A stretch of DNA of 64,000 bases from Breoghania corrubedonensis (GTDB lineage: Bacteria; Pseudomonadota; Alphaproteobacteria; Rhizobiales; Stappiaceae), in the NCBI RefSeq assembly GCF_003053845.1, contig NZ_QAYG01000001.1, positions 1 through 64,000 on the forward strand, given 5' to 3'. This document shows positions 8,366 to 16,568 of the stretch, in pieces. The translations under genes were made by a program, and so were the position numbers. Below the pieces are notes generated by a model. The model saw nothing but the letters and a program-made list of their open reading frames with translations. It searched no databases and was not told where the DNA came from. Numbering within the stretch: position 1 is the stretch's first letter; every line of letters begins with the position of its first letter.

Positions 8366-9142
8366 TCAGACCTGTTCCTTGATGACCGCCTCCCGAGCGG
8401 ATGCCAGTGCGACGGCAAGACGCTCCGCCCAGGCAAGCTGGGTCTCCTTCGAAGCGATCTCGTCGTTGCGAATCTCGATCATGACTGAGGCAAGCCCGCG
8501 CGCCTCGCCGTGCAGGGCGAGCGTGTAGTAGACGCCGTCCTGCGGCGAATACGGTTGGTTGTCGGCAACGACCAGCGCCGCATCCCGCCCCAGTTCCGCA
8601 AGCAGGCCGTCGGCCAGCCGGCGGTCCCGGTCCGACAGGATGCCCACATGCCAGGGCCGGGCGACGCCCTTGTAGACGGGCGTGTAACTGTGAACCGCGA
8701 CGAGCAGGCTTTGCCGCCCCTGCGCGGCGCGCGCGTCCAGCACGGCGTCTATGGCCGCATGATAGAGCCGGTGGACACATTCGATACGGGCATCGCGCTC
8801 AGCCGCATCAAGCTCCGCATTACCGGGAATGGCCGTCGTTTCGCTCACCTTGGGGATCAGATCGGGGGCATCCGGCATGCGGTTGCAATCGATGACGAGA
8901 CGGGAAACCGTGGCGTAGATCAAAACCGCATCGAGACGCGCGCTCAGTGCTTCGCAGACTTCGAGCGCGCCGGGGTCCCACGCGATGTGACTTTCGAGAG
9001 CATCATGGCCGAGGCCCAGATCGGCCAGCGACTTGGGAATAGCGTTGCAGGCATGATCGCACAGGATCACGAAGTCGGACTTTCCGGCAGCATTCTCCAC
9101 CATGACCGGTTCGTCTTGCCCCGCCACGCACCCCTCCACCAT
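8366..9142 (-). CDS. N-formylglutamate amidohydrolase family protein
   Basis: A 258-residue member of the N-formylglutamate amidohydrolase family, hydrolases that release glutamate from an N-acylated form. Landmarks are LCDHACNAIP near the N-terminus, HIAWDPGA, the VSRLVIDCNRMPDAPDLIPK segment, VAVHSYTPVYKG and the C-terminal ASVMIEIRND. The ATG at 9142 has GGGGGA six bases upstream. No hut genes lie nearby, so a role in histidine breakdown is not supported. Its position with a gamma-glutamyl ligase, dehydrogenases and a TRAP importer makes hydrolysis of a glutamyl conjugate attractive, but that is inference. It is divergent from the RpiR regulator. Confidence 0.85.
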   Translation of the reverse strand: MVEGCVAGQDEPVMVENAAGKSDFVILCDHACNAIPKSLADLGLGHDALESHIAWDPGALEVCEALSARLDAVLIYATVSRLVIDCNRMPDAPDLIPKVSETTAIPGNAELDAAERDARIECVHRLYHAAIDAVLDARAAQGRQSLLVAVHSYTPVYKGVARPWHVGILSDRDRRLADGLLAELGRDAALVVADNQPYSPQDGVYYTLALHGEARGLASVMIEIRNDEIASKETQLAWAERLAVALASAREAVIKEQV

Positions 9143-9322
9143 GCACGTCCCCCATGCTCGTTTGGGATCCTCCCGGCCTCAATGTCAGCGGCCGTAACGA
9201 ATGTTACAGAATCCGGTTTTTCAACCAGTTCTTTTTGAGATATTACAGGGCGGGACAGCACTGTCAATTTCTACCAAAGGGGAAAATACGTTGGGGCATT
9301 CGGTCCAGCCGGAACAGGCGTC
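9143..9322. promoter_or_regulatory. divergent promoter region, amidohydrolase/TRAP versus rpiR-family gene
   Basis: This 180-base divergent region is clearly more AT-rich than its flanks between about 9190 and 9295. It contains recurring short sequences (TGTTACAGAAT and ATATTACAGGG; TTTTTCAA and TTTTTGAGA) that could be half-sites for the adjacent RpiR regulator. No single strong palindrome is evident, so operator assignment is tentative. Confidence 0.45.
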
Positions 9323-10186
9323 ATGACGGCACAGACGCGGGGACAGGAAACGGTGGCAGAGGCGATCCGCGCCGGGCTGCACGCATTGACCGCGACGGAA
9401 CAGAAGGCGGCACGCACGCTGCTGGCGGGCTATCCGGTCACCGGGCTTGAAACCGTGGCGGAATTCGCCCGGCGCGCCTCGGTCAGCGCGCCGACGATCC
9501 TGCGTTTCGTCGCCAAGCTCGGTTTCGACAGCTATCCCGACTTCCAGCGCGCGCTGCGGGCGGAGCTGAACGCCCAGCTCGCCACCCCGCTCGCCAAACG
9601 GGACGCGCCGCCGCAACGACCCGACAGCGGCGACAGCGCATTCCTGGAGCGCTTCCGCTCCGCGCTTGCCGACAACCTGGCCCAGACCTTTGCGCATCTG
9701 CCGGGCGGCGAATTCGAGGCGACGGTGCAGCTTTTGGCGCAGACGCGGGGCCAGGTCTACGTGATTGGCGGCCGGTTCACCGATGCGCTGGCACGCTATC
9801 TCTCCGCCCATCTCAGGATCGTGCGTCCCGGCGTCGTGCAGATGGCCGGACAGGCCGACAACTGGCGCGACCAGTTGCTCGACATGTCCCGCAAGGACTT
9901 GCTGATCGTTTTCGACATCCGCCGCTATTCGGAAGACCTCGCCCGCTTCAGCGCGGCGGCAGCGAAGCGCAGCGTTCCGGTCGTGCTCCTGACCGACCAA
10001 TGGTTATCGCCGATCGCCGCTCATGCCCGGCACGTGCTCTCCGCCCGCGTCGCCGCTCCCTCCAACTGGGATTCCTCGGTGGCGCTCCTGGGCCTCGCCG
10101 AAGCGCTGGTTGCAGGGACGACCGAGGCCCTGTGGGACAGTGCACGGCCGCGCATCGACGCGCTGGAAGAAATGCGCGGGGATTGA
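9323..10186 (+). CDS. MurR/RpiR family transcriptional regulator
   Basis: A 287-residue RpiR-type regulator. Residues 1-80 form the winged helix-turn-helix domain (LTATEQKAARTLLAGYP, then VAEFARRASVSAPTILRFVAKLGFDSYPDFQRALRAEL). The C-terminal half is a SIS sugar-isomerase-like sensor domain (QVYVIGGRFTDALARYLSAHL, KDLLIVFDIRRYSEDL, VPVVLLTD). Such proteins bind a metabolite, often a phosphosugar or acid, and control the adjacent operon. It is transcribed divergently from the amidohydrolase/TRAP block, the most likely target. The inducer is unknown. Confidence 0.92.
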   Translation: MTAQTRGQETVAEAIRAGLHALTATEQKAARTLLAGYPVTGLETVAEFARRASVSAPTILRFVAKLGFDSYPDFQRALRAELNAQLATPLAKRDAPPQRPDSGDSAFLERFRSALADNLAQTFAHLPGGEFEATVQLLAQTRGQVYVIGGRFTDALARYLSAHLRIVRPGVVQMAGQADNWRDQLLDMSRKDLLIVFDIRRYSEDLARFSAAAAKRSVPVVLLTDQWLSPIAAHARHVLSARVAAPSNWDSSVALLGLAEALVAGTTEALWDSARPRIDALEEMRGD

Positions 10187-10207
10187 GAGAACACCGCGAA
10201 GGCACGC

Positions 10208-11137
10208 TCACGGCTCCTTTCGCGCCGCCGTCTCCCATGCCCGGATCGCCTCCGTGTGGTCCTTCGTGCCGCCGAGCGCATCACGGGCTTCAAACCACAT
10301 TCGGCTGGTGGCTTCCACGAGCGGCAGATCGAGACCGATGCCCTTTGCCAGATCGCAGGCGATGCCGACATCCTTGGCGAGCAGCGCCAGCGCAAAGCCG
10401 GAGGCGAAATCCTGCGTCAACACCTGCGACCTGATCGTGTTCTCGGTGGAGAAGTTACGACCGGTGGAGACGTTCATGATGTCGATCATCACGGCGGGAT
10501 CGAGCCCGAAGGCCCGGCCTGCGATGAGCGCTTCGGCGGCTGCGGCGAAGCCTGCTGCGGCCACATAGTTGTTGAGCGCCTTCATGGCATGGCCGGAGCC
10601 GAGCGGCCCCGTTTCCATGACATCCCTGCCCATGGCCTCCAACACGGGCCGGGCCCGGGCGGCAAGGGAGGCCTCGCCGGCGCCGATCATGATGGTGAGC
10701 GTCCCCTCACACGCTCGCGGTACGCCGCCGGAGACCGGCGCATCGACCATCGCGAGACCGCGCGCCTTCAAGGTCTCGCCCAGATCGCGGGTTCCCAGCG
10801 GATCGGACGACGACATGTCGATGAGAAGGGCGCCGGGCGCAAGGTGCGCGGCCAGACCGCCCTCTTCCGCCTCAAGCATTACATGCCGGACGATCCCGCC
10901 GGTGGGCAACATGGTCACGACGGTATTGCAGCTGTGGCCCATTTCGGCCAGAGATGCCGCAGCCTGCCCGCCGATCTCGTCGACGAAGCGCGCACTGCGG
11001 CGCGGGTCGGTGTCGTAGACACTCACCTGAAAGCCGCAACGCACCAGATTGGCCGCCATCGGCCAGCCCATGTTGCCGATGCCGATGAACCCCACGCGGC
11101 CGCCCGCCGTGTTTTCAAGATCGGGAGCTTCCGCCAT
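10208..11137 (-). CDS. NAD(P)-dependent 3-hydroxyisobutyrate dehydrogenase-like oxidoreductase
   Basis: A 309-residue beta-hydroxyacid dehydrogenase. The N-terminal Rossmann fold is clear (VGFIGIGNMGWPMAANLVRCGFQ), followed by the substrate-site loop DAPVSGGVPRACEGTLTIMIG and the catalytic-lysine motif GSGHAMKALNNYVAAAG. The second domain carries FSTENTIRSQVLTQDFASGFALALLAKDVGIA, typical of 3-hydroxyisobutyrate and tartronate-semialdehyde reductase relatives. It lies convergent with the RpiR gene (stops 22 bases apart) and upstream of the TRAP block on the same strand. It may process a hydroxyacid taken up by the TRAP system, but the substrate is not determinable. Confidence 0.9.
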   Translation of the reverse strand: MAEAPDLENTAGGRVGFIGIGNMGWPMAANLVRCGFQVSVYDTDPRRSARFVDEIGGQAAASLAEMGHSCNTVVTMLPTGGIVRHVMLEAEEGGLAAHLAPGALLIDMSSSDPLGTRDLGETLKARGLAMVDAPVSGGVPRACEGTLTIMIGAGEASLAARARPVLEAMGRDVMETGPLGSGHAMKALNNYVAAAGFAAAAEALIAGRAFGLDPAVMIDIMNVSTGRNFSTENTIRSQVLTQDFASGFALALLAKDVGIACDLAKGIGLDLPLVEATSRMWFEARDALGGTKDHTEAIRAWETAARKEP

Positions 11138-11368
11138 GGCTACCTCGCCTCCCGCAAGGCCAACGTGCCGCTCGCAGCCTCGCGGGCCCCCGGCCCGCGC
11201 CCGAATTTTCCGTCTTTCGCCATTGTTTCCCTCCCATGCCGCACACCGGCAAACGGTGCGCGGCGTTCCTAAAGTTGCTCCCGCAAGCTTCGCACCATCC
11301 GCAGCGTCGGACAGGGCGGTATTTACTTGCCAGATTAACTAAAATGGACAGGAAGGAAACAGCCGAGT

Positions 11369-11836
11369 TCAGCCGTTGACGTAAAGCCGGGTCAGCCAGT
11401 CGGCGACAAGCGCCGGTCGGTCGAGGCCCTCGATCTCCACCGTGATACGGTGACAGAAGGTGAATTCACCGGACTTGCGCTCGTCCGCCGAGACGAGTTC
11501 AACGCGCCCGCGCACACGCCCGCCGGTCGGCACCACATGCAGAAAACGCACCTTGTCAAAACCGTAGTTGATCAACATGCCGGCGCCCTGGATGCTGGGT
11601 TCTGCTTCCCGCGCCATGCGGGTGAGCAGCGACAACGTCAGAAAACCATGAACGATCGTGCCGCCGAAGGGGCCTTCAGTGGCCGCGCGCTCGGCGTCGA
11701 CATGAATGAACTGATGATCGAACGTCAGATCGGCGAAGGTGTCGATCATCGCTTGGGTGATGGTGATCCAGCCCGATACGCCGACTTCCTCACCTATACG
11801 TTGCGCATAGGCATGCGCGTCAACTCTCTGATCCAT
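11369..11836 (-). CDS. MaoC family (R)-hydratase/dehydratase
   Basis: A 155-residue hotdog-fold MaoC-like protein that hydrates or dehydrates an acyl thioester. The family motif is plain: FADLTFDHQFIHVD (catalytic Asp and His), followed by PFGGTIVHGFLTLSLL. The C-terminus carries GRVELVSADERKSGEFTFCHRITVEIEG. Three in-frame ATGs are possible; I chose the one giving MDQRVDAHAYAQRIGEEVG because relatives start about there, though 11869 cannot be excluded. The gene is flanked by untranslated gaps of about 230 and 95 bases and looks monocistronic. Confidence 0.9.
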   Translation of the reverse strand: MDQRVDAHAYAQRIGEEVGVSGWITITQAMIDTFADLTFDHQFIHVDAERAATEGPFGGTIVHGFLTLSLLTRMAREAEPSIQGAGMLINYGFDKVRFLHVVPTGGRVRGRVELVSADERKSGEFTFCHRITVEIEGLDRPALVADWLTRLYVNG

Positions 11837-11931
11837 AACTGATCCCGGCATCCGTTTCTGCCTTGCCACAGCGCATGCTGCACTGCAACGTCGCGTGATC
11901 TCATAGACCAGAAACGTACCACCCGTAAATT

Positions 11932-12690
11932 TCAGTTTTTTGCGATCATGAGTTCCCGTAGCAGCTTTCGGCGCAACGCATCGCCGAAATCATGGAAATC
12001 GCGGGCCTCCACGAGAAAGGCGCCGTTGCCTCCGATGACCTCGCGCGCGAAGAATCCGACGATGCCGTCGGGCGGCTGATAGTCTGGAAACGCGAGCCGA
12101 CCGTCGATACTGGCGACCCGGGTCTGCTCGATGATCGGCAGTCCGTTGATGGTCACGCCCGCATCCACCGCCTCGTCACGGGAGGCCGCGGCGCGTCCTC
12201 CGTCCCAGGCGAGATCGCTCGCCACGTCGATCACCATGCGCGCTTCCGGGAACGGACTTTCGGTGAGTTTGCGCGTCGCCTCGCGCAAGCCCGCCTCCAG
12301 CGCGGTGTTGCCGGCGCTGGTGCGCGGGGCGGCGGCGATCGAAAGGCCGAAGGCGACCGCATCGGCCTTGCCGCGCAGGACCCGCCAGTCGAGTACCGTT
12401 TCCACCGCATTCCGGTCGGAGAATTCCACGTAGGTCACAGCAACGCCGCCGGCGGCCTCGATGGTCGCGATGACGTCGGCATCGGCGAAGGCCATGCGGT
12501 AGCCCTCCTTGATCAGAACGTACTCGTTGGCATCGACGCTGTAGGAGACATCCGTCAACAGCACCAGAGCGAGCGGAACGATGGCATCTGGGACCGGCGG
12601 CTCCTCCGCCCGCGCCCGATCCGCACCCCACCCCACGCATATCGCCGCGACCATCGTCGCGCACATCGCCAAACCCCTCGCTGACCGCAT
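11932..12690 (-). CDS. DUF1194 exported protein (von Willebrand A-like)
   Basis: A 252-residue protein with an N-terminal signal peptide (MRSARGLAMCATMVAAICVGWGADRARAEE) and a DUF1194 domain, which resembles a von Willebrand factor A fold. The ALVLLTDVSYSVDANEY segment looks like the DxSxS metal site, and DVASDLAWDGGRAAASRDEAVDAGVTINGLPI matches the later strand-helix region. It is probably periplasmic. Function is unknown. The start chosen is the Met opening the signal peptide; an upstream ATG at 12762 adds charged residues and would run through the double operator at 12728-12774. Confidence 0.82.
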   Translation of the reverse strand: MRSARGLAMCATMVAAICVGWGADRARAEEPPVPDAIVPLALVLLTDVSYSVDANEYVLIKEGYRMAFADADVIATIEAAGGVAVTYVEFSDRNAVETVLDWRVLRGKADAVAFGLSIAAAPRTSAGNTALEAGLREATRKLTESPFPEARMVIDVASDLAWDGGRAAASRDEAVDAGVTINGLPIIEQTRVASIDGRLAFPDYQPPDGIVGFFAREVIGGNGAFLVEARDFHDFGDALRRKLLRELMIAKN

Positions 12691-12727
12691 CTCCGCCCTC
12701 CGTCGTTGCCCCTCAGCCAACGGATAT

Positions 12728-12774
12728 GCGCAATTATTGCGCTTATTCGAAAAAAGGCGCAAGAAGTGCGCTTA
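12728..12774. promoter_or_regulatory. tandem palindromic operator upstream of the DUF1194 gene
   Basis: Two 18-base copies of a palindromic motif lie 29 bases apart: GCGCAATTATTGCGCTTA at 12728-12745 and GCGCAAGAAGTGCGCTTA at 12757-12774. In the first, GCGCAAT pairs with ATTGCGC around one base. In the second, GCGCA pairs with TGCGC. They sit 38-84 bases upstream of the DUF1194 start in an AT-richer pocket, consistent with a dimeric regulator binding twice at the promoter. The regulator is unknown. Confidence 0.55.
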
Positions 12775-12825
12775 CGCAAGGGTGATTACGGAGGCCTGCG
12801 AGAAGCACCATTCGCGCTCAGACGT

Positions 12826-13290
12826 TCACCGCGGCGTCGGGCTCGCGTCGAGGCTCATGCGGATGTTCTCGTGCGGCAGATCGTTGTCGTCGCGTACGCG
12901 ACGTTCGGTCTCGCTGAAGCCAAGGCGGCGGTAGAAGGCGCAGGCGCGCACGTTCTCCGCATAGACCTCCAGCGACAATTCACCCTTCCGCGCCCGGGCA
13001 TGCGCGACAAGAGCCCGGCCGATTCCCTGCCCCTGGGCGGAGGGGTCGACAAAAAGACCGCCGATGAAAGCGCCGAGCAGGCCGATGAAACCGACTGGGG
13101 CACCGTCCACACAGGCGACCCAGACCTCGGCCTCTTCCAGATAGGTCTTCTCGATAAGCACACGCTGGCGACGCAGAAGATCCTCACCCAGAAAGGCATG
13201 GGCCTCGAGCGAGGCGTTGAACCAGATCGAAGACAGGATCTTCATATCCGAGGCGGCGTAGGGGCGGATGGACACAGGGGCGCTAGTCAC
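12826..13290 (-). CDS. GNAT family N-acetyltransferase
   Basis: A 154-residue GNAT acetyltransferase using acetyl-CoA. It shows the acetyl-CoA pyrophosphate-binding motif in GLFVDPSAQGQGIGRALVAHARAR (Q/RxxGxG/A) and the C-terminal VYAENVRACAFYRRLGFSETERR segment. The most plausible start is a GTG (VTSAPVSIRPYAASD) with GGAG about six bases upstream; a longer open frame has no GNAT features before it. Substrate unknown. It precedes the DUF1194 gene on the same strand with a gap of about 135 bases. Confidence 0.85.
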   Translation of the reverse strand: MTSAPVSIRPYAASDMKILSSIWFNASLEAHAFLGEDLLRRQRVLIEKTYLEEAEVWVACVDGAPVGFIGLLGAFIGGLFVDPSAQGQGIGRALVAHARARKGELSLEVYAENVRACAFYRRLGFSETERRVRDDNDLPHENIRMSLDASPTPR

Positions 13291-13563
13291 AAGTCTCTCC
13301 AGGCAGTTTGCGGCGGCAGGACGAAGGGACACGCGGGCTTTCCAAACCACCTGCCTTTCGCCATGCGGCGCGCCATATAACATGTAAGCCTGGCTCCAAG
13401 AGCCCTTGCCCTTAGGCACTATATTCAAGCCCTCCCGACATTCGCTACTATCGCAACGGAACCATCGCCTGATCGCACGCAAAGATGCGACACCGGCGGG
13501 AGTGAAAGCGCCGAAAGGGAACCGGCGGCGCCAAAGCCGGATCCGGAGCGCCTGGGAGGACAC

Positions 13564-14553
13564 ATGCGCATCTGCAAGATCATGACGGCCGCCGCCGTGG
13601 CGCTCGCGCTGACGCTCGGTGCGGGACTGGCCAGAGCCGCCGACACCATTCGCGTGGGCGTTTTGAAATACGGCACCGTCAACTGGGAGCTTACGAGCCT
13701 CGCCAGCCACGGCTTCGATACGCAAAGCGGCATCAAGGTGGAGATGATTCCTTTTGCCTCCAACCAGGCGACGCTGGTGGCATTGCAGGCCGGCGAGGTC
13801 AACGTCATCGTATCCGACTGGCTGTGGGTCTCGCGCCAGCGTGCGGCGGGCAGGGATTTCACCTTCGTGCCCTTCTCCTCGTCGGTCGGCGCGCTGATGG
13901 TACCGGCAAATTCCGACATCAGGGAACTGGCGGATCTCAAGGGCCGCAAGGTCGGCGTTGCCGGCGGGCCGCTCGACAAGGGCTGGCTCACCTTACGCGG
14001 CCTTGCCGAGCGTGACGCGGGCTTCGATCCGGCCAACGAGAACGAGATCATCTACGGTGCCCCTCCACTTCTGGCCAAGAAGCTCGAACAGGGTGAACTC
14101 GACGCCGTTCTCAACTACTGGCACTACGCCGCCCGGCTCGAGGCCAAGGGGTTCCGCCGGGTGCTCGACGCCAATGATGCCGCGATCCAGCTCGGCGCGG
14201 AGGGCGCCATCTCGGCGATCGGCTATGTCTTCGATGAGCGCTGGGCCAATGAACACCGCAAGGCAATGCTGGGCTTCGTCCATGCCTCGCAAGAGACCAA
14301 GGAACTGCTGAAGACGTCCGATGCCGCCTGGGAGGAGCTTCGCCCGGCGATGGGTGCGGAGGACGACGCGACATTCACAGCCCTGCGCGACCGTTTTCGC
14401 GCCGGCATCCCGGAGCGTCCTCTGAAAGCCGAGATTCAGGACACCGCCCATATCTACCGGTTGCTGGCCAAGCTCGGTGGGGAAAAGCTCGTCGGACCTG
14501 CGACTGAAATGGCGCCCGGAACCTTCTGGCACGCGCTTGTCGATGGATCCTGA
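13564..14553 (+). CDS. ABC transporter substrate-binding protein (NitT/TauT/SsuA type)
   Basis: A 329-residue periplasmic binding protein with a signal peptide (KIMTAAAVALALTLGAGLARA). The mature part (IRVGVLKYGTVNWELTSLASHGFD, GIKVEMIPFASNQATLVALQAGEVNVIVSDWLWVSRQRAAG) matches the nitrate/sulfonate/taurine-binding class. It is the first gene of a compact importer operon, with the permease gene overlapping its 3' end by 11 bases and an ATPase beyond. It ends about 2.4 kb upstream of xoxF. Related importers occur beside methanol dehydrogenase genes in other methylotrophs as far as I recall, but the ligand is unknown. Confidence 0.9.
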   Translation: MRICKIMTAAAVALALTLGAGLARAADTIRVGVLKYGTVNWELTSLASHGFDTQSGIKVEMIPFASNQATLVALQAGEVNVIVSDWLWVSRQRAAGRDFTFVPFSSSVGALMVPANSDIRELADLKGRKVGVAGGPLDKGWLTLRGLAERDAGFDPANENEIIYGAPPLLAKKLEQGELDAVLNYWHYAARLEAKGFRRVLDANDAAIQLGAEGAISAIGYVFDERWANEHRKAMLGFVHASQETKELLKTSDAAWEELRPAMGAEDDATFTALRDRFRAGIPERPLKAEIQDTAHIYRLLAKLGGEKLVGPATEMAPGTFWHALVDGS

Positions 14554-15355
14554 CGTGGTCGCGGAAACAGCAGAGGCGGAAGAAACGCGACGCACCTCCC
14601 GCCGGTATCGGCGCGTCCCAACGAGCCTCCTTTCGCTCGCCCTCTTTTTCCTCACATGGACGGTCGCGGCCTGGTGGGCGCACGATCCCGATGTCCCGAC
14701 ACCGTTTGCGGTCGCCGCCTTCATGGCGCGCGAAGCCGCCAACGGTGACCTCTTCTACCATCTCTCCATCACCCTCGCCCGCGTCGCCGCCGCTTTCGTC
14801 GTATCGATGGCGGTGGGCACGGCGATCGGGCTCGCGATGGGACAGTGGCGCGAAATCGACCGGTGGCTGGATCCCTGGCTGATCCTTCTCATCAACATGC
14901 CGGCGCTGGTTCTGATCGTGCTGTGTTACATCTGGATCGGACTGAGCGAAGCCGCCGCGATCACGGCCGTGGCGCTCAACAAGACCCCGAATGTCGTTAT
15001 TACGCTGCGCGAGGGCGCGCGTGCCCTCGACCCAAAACTTGCGGAAATGGCGCGCGTCTATCGTTTCTCACGCCTGGCTCTGGTGCGCGACGTGATGCTG
15101 CCCCAGCTCCAGCCCTATATCGCCGCGGCCTCGCGTTCCGGCCTCGCGCTGATCTGGAAAATCGTGCTGGTGGTGGAACTTCTCGGCCGCTCCAATGGGG
15201 TGGGCTTCCAGATTCACCTCTATTTTCAACTTTTCGACGTGACCGCCATCCTCGGCTACGCCTTTGCCTTCGTCGCGGTCATGATCGCTATCGAATACAT
15301 GCTGGTCCAGCCCCTTGAAACACGACTTACCCGCTGGCGCGCGAAGCCGGCTTGA
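14543..15355 (+). CDS. ABC transporter permease (NitT/TauT type)
   Basis: A 270-residue BPD_transp_1 inner-membrane permease with about six hydrophobic segments. The EAA-like coupling loop (EMARVYRFSRLALVRDVMLPQLQPYIAAASRSGLALIWKIVLVVELL) contacts the ATPase, and the N-terminus is charged and cytoplasmic. The start is the ATG of MDPDVVAETAEAEE, giving an 11-base overlap with the binding-protein gene; further upstream residues in the frame are antisense-like. It forms one importer with the genes on either side. Confidence 0.9.
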   Translation: MDPDVVAETAEAEETRRTSRRYRRVPTSLLSLALFFLTWTVAAWWAHDPDVPTPFAVAAFMAREAANGDLFYHLSITLARVAAAFVVSMAVGTAIGLAMGQWREIDRWLDPWLILLINMPALVLIVLCYIWIGLSEAAAITAVALNKTPNVVITLREGARALDPKLAEMARVYRFSRLALVRDVMLPQLQPYIAAASRSGLALIWKIVLVVELLGRSNGVGFQIHLYFQLFDVTAILGYAFAFVAVMIAIEYMLVQPLETRLTRWRAKPA

Positions 15356-15356
15356 C

Positions 15357-16064
15357 GTGCGCATCGACGCCAAGGACTTCGACCGGGTCGAGAGCGGCCG
15401 GATCGCGGTGCTGCGCGATCTCGCCTTCTCGCTGGAACCCGGCAGCTTCACCTGCCTGATCGGGCCGTCGGGATGCGGCAAGACGACGACGCTCCGGATC
15501 ATGCTCGGGCTCGATCGCGATTTTCGCGGCGAGGTGCGCCCGCCCTCGCACGACGCCCGGATCGCCGCCGTCTTTCAGGAACCGCGCCTGCTGCCCTGGC
15601 GCACGGTGGAACAGAATGTCCGGCTCGCCCTGCCGAAGAACGCGACCCCCGATCTGGATACGCTCTTCGAGACGCTGGGTCTTTCCTCGATGCGTTCAAG
15701 CTATCCCGAGGAGCTGTCGCTGGGCCTTGCCCGACGCGTTGCGCTGGCGCGCGCCTTCGCCATTGATCCCGATGTGCTGCTGCTCGATGAACCCTTCGTA
15801 TCGCTCGACGAGGCGACGGCGAAGCGGATGCGCGCGCTTTTGTTGCGGCTGTGGCGCGGGCGCGGGGTGACCGTGCTGATGGTCACGCACAATGTGCGCG
15901 AAGCGGTGGCACTCGCCGACCGATTGCTGTTGATCGACGGGCGCCCCGCGCATCTGACCGGCGATGTGCCGCTGCCCCTGCCGCAAGAGATGCGCACACC
16001 GGAGCATATGGCGACGCTGCTCGACGACCTTGGCAAGACCTATCCCGACACGCTCCAGTCCTAA
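15357..16064 (+). CDS. ABC transporter ATP-binding protein (NitT/TauT type)
   Basis: A 235-residue ABC ATPase energising the importer. Walker A is GPSGCGKT, the Q-loop is FQEPRLLPW, the signature region is degenerate (LSLGLARRVALARA in place of LSGGQ), Walker B is VLLLDEPF, and the switch histidine is in VTHNVREA. Length is slightly short for the family. I chose a GTG start (VRIDAKDFDRVESG), one base after the permease stop; a TTG at 15315 inside the permease gene is an alternative. The degenerate signature is common in this subfamily. Confidence 0.87.
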   Translation: MRIDAKDFDRVESGRIAVLRDLAFSLEPGSFTCLIGPSGCGKTTTLRIMLGLDRDFRGEVRPPSHDARIAAVFQEPRLLPWRTVEQNVRLALPKNATPDLDTLFETLGLSSMRSSYPEELSLGLARRVALARAFAIDPDVLLLDEPFVSLDEATAKRMRALLLRLWRGRGVTVLMVTHNVREAVALADRLLLIDGRPAHLTGDVPLPLPQEMRTPEHMATLLDDLGKTYPDTLQS

Positions 16065-16178
16065 CGCGCGATCCATGAACAAGGCCGGATTCCAGTCGTT
16101 TTTCCGGATGCTTGCGGCCTGGACCCAAAGCTCCTTTGACCGTTTTTTCTCCTCGCCTATCTTGTCGCGTAGCGGAGA

Positions 16179-16568
16179 ATGTCGCTCCGTGAACAGCGAG
16201 TGCGACCGAAAGTGGCCAGACGACCGAAAATCCTCATGCTCGCCGGCGTGACACGAAAAAACCGTCATCAGATCACCGCGGACGTCAACGATGCCGTCAT
16301 GGGCGTCGGAGGGTGGATCAAGAGCCATACCCTGTTCTCCAACATCGCGACCACATTCCACTTCGCCCTGCCGTCGGACCGCATGTCCATGTTGCGCGAG
16401 CGCATGGTTGAGGCGGGCGTCAGACTGGATGAGGAAAGCAATGCCAAACACGACGCGATGCCGAAAGAACCGGTCTCCCGATCGGATGGGATGGCGGCAT
16501 CGCTGAACCTCACATTCATCCATACGGAACCCGACCTGCGCCGTGACGTGCCCCGCGTCCCCGGCTAG
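16179..16568 (+). CDS. conserved hypothetical protein
   Basis: A protein of up to 129 residues that I do not assign. The central part (VTRKNRHQITADVNDAVMG, GGWIKSHTLFSNIATTFHF, ALPSDRMSMLRERMVEAGV) reads as a real, folded alpha/beta domain with ACT-like alternation, and the C-terminus SLNLTFIHTEPDLRRDVP looks conserved. Codon bias matches the neighbours. No clear ribosome-binding site fixes the start; translation could begin later, at MLAGVTRKNRHQ. It lies between the importer operon and xoxF, about 115 bases after the ATPase gene, with no predicted membrane segment or signal. Confidence 0.6.
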   Translation: MSLREQRVRPKVARRPKILMLAGVTRKNRHQITADVNDAVMGVGGWIKSHTLFSNIATTFHFALPSDRMSMLRERMVEAGVRLDEESNAKHDAMPKEPVSRSDGMAASLNLTFIHTEPDLRRDVPRVPG

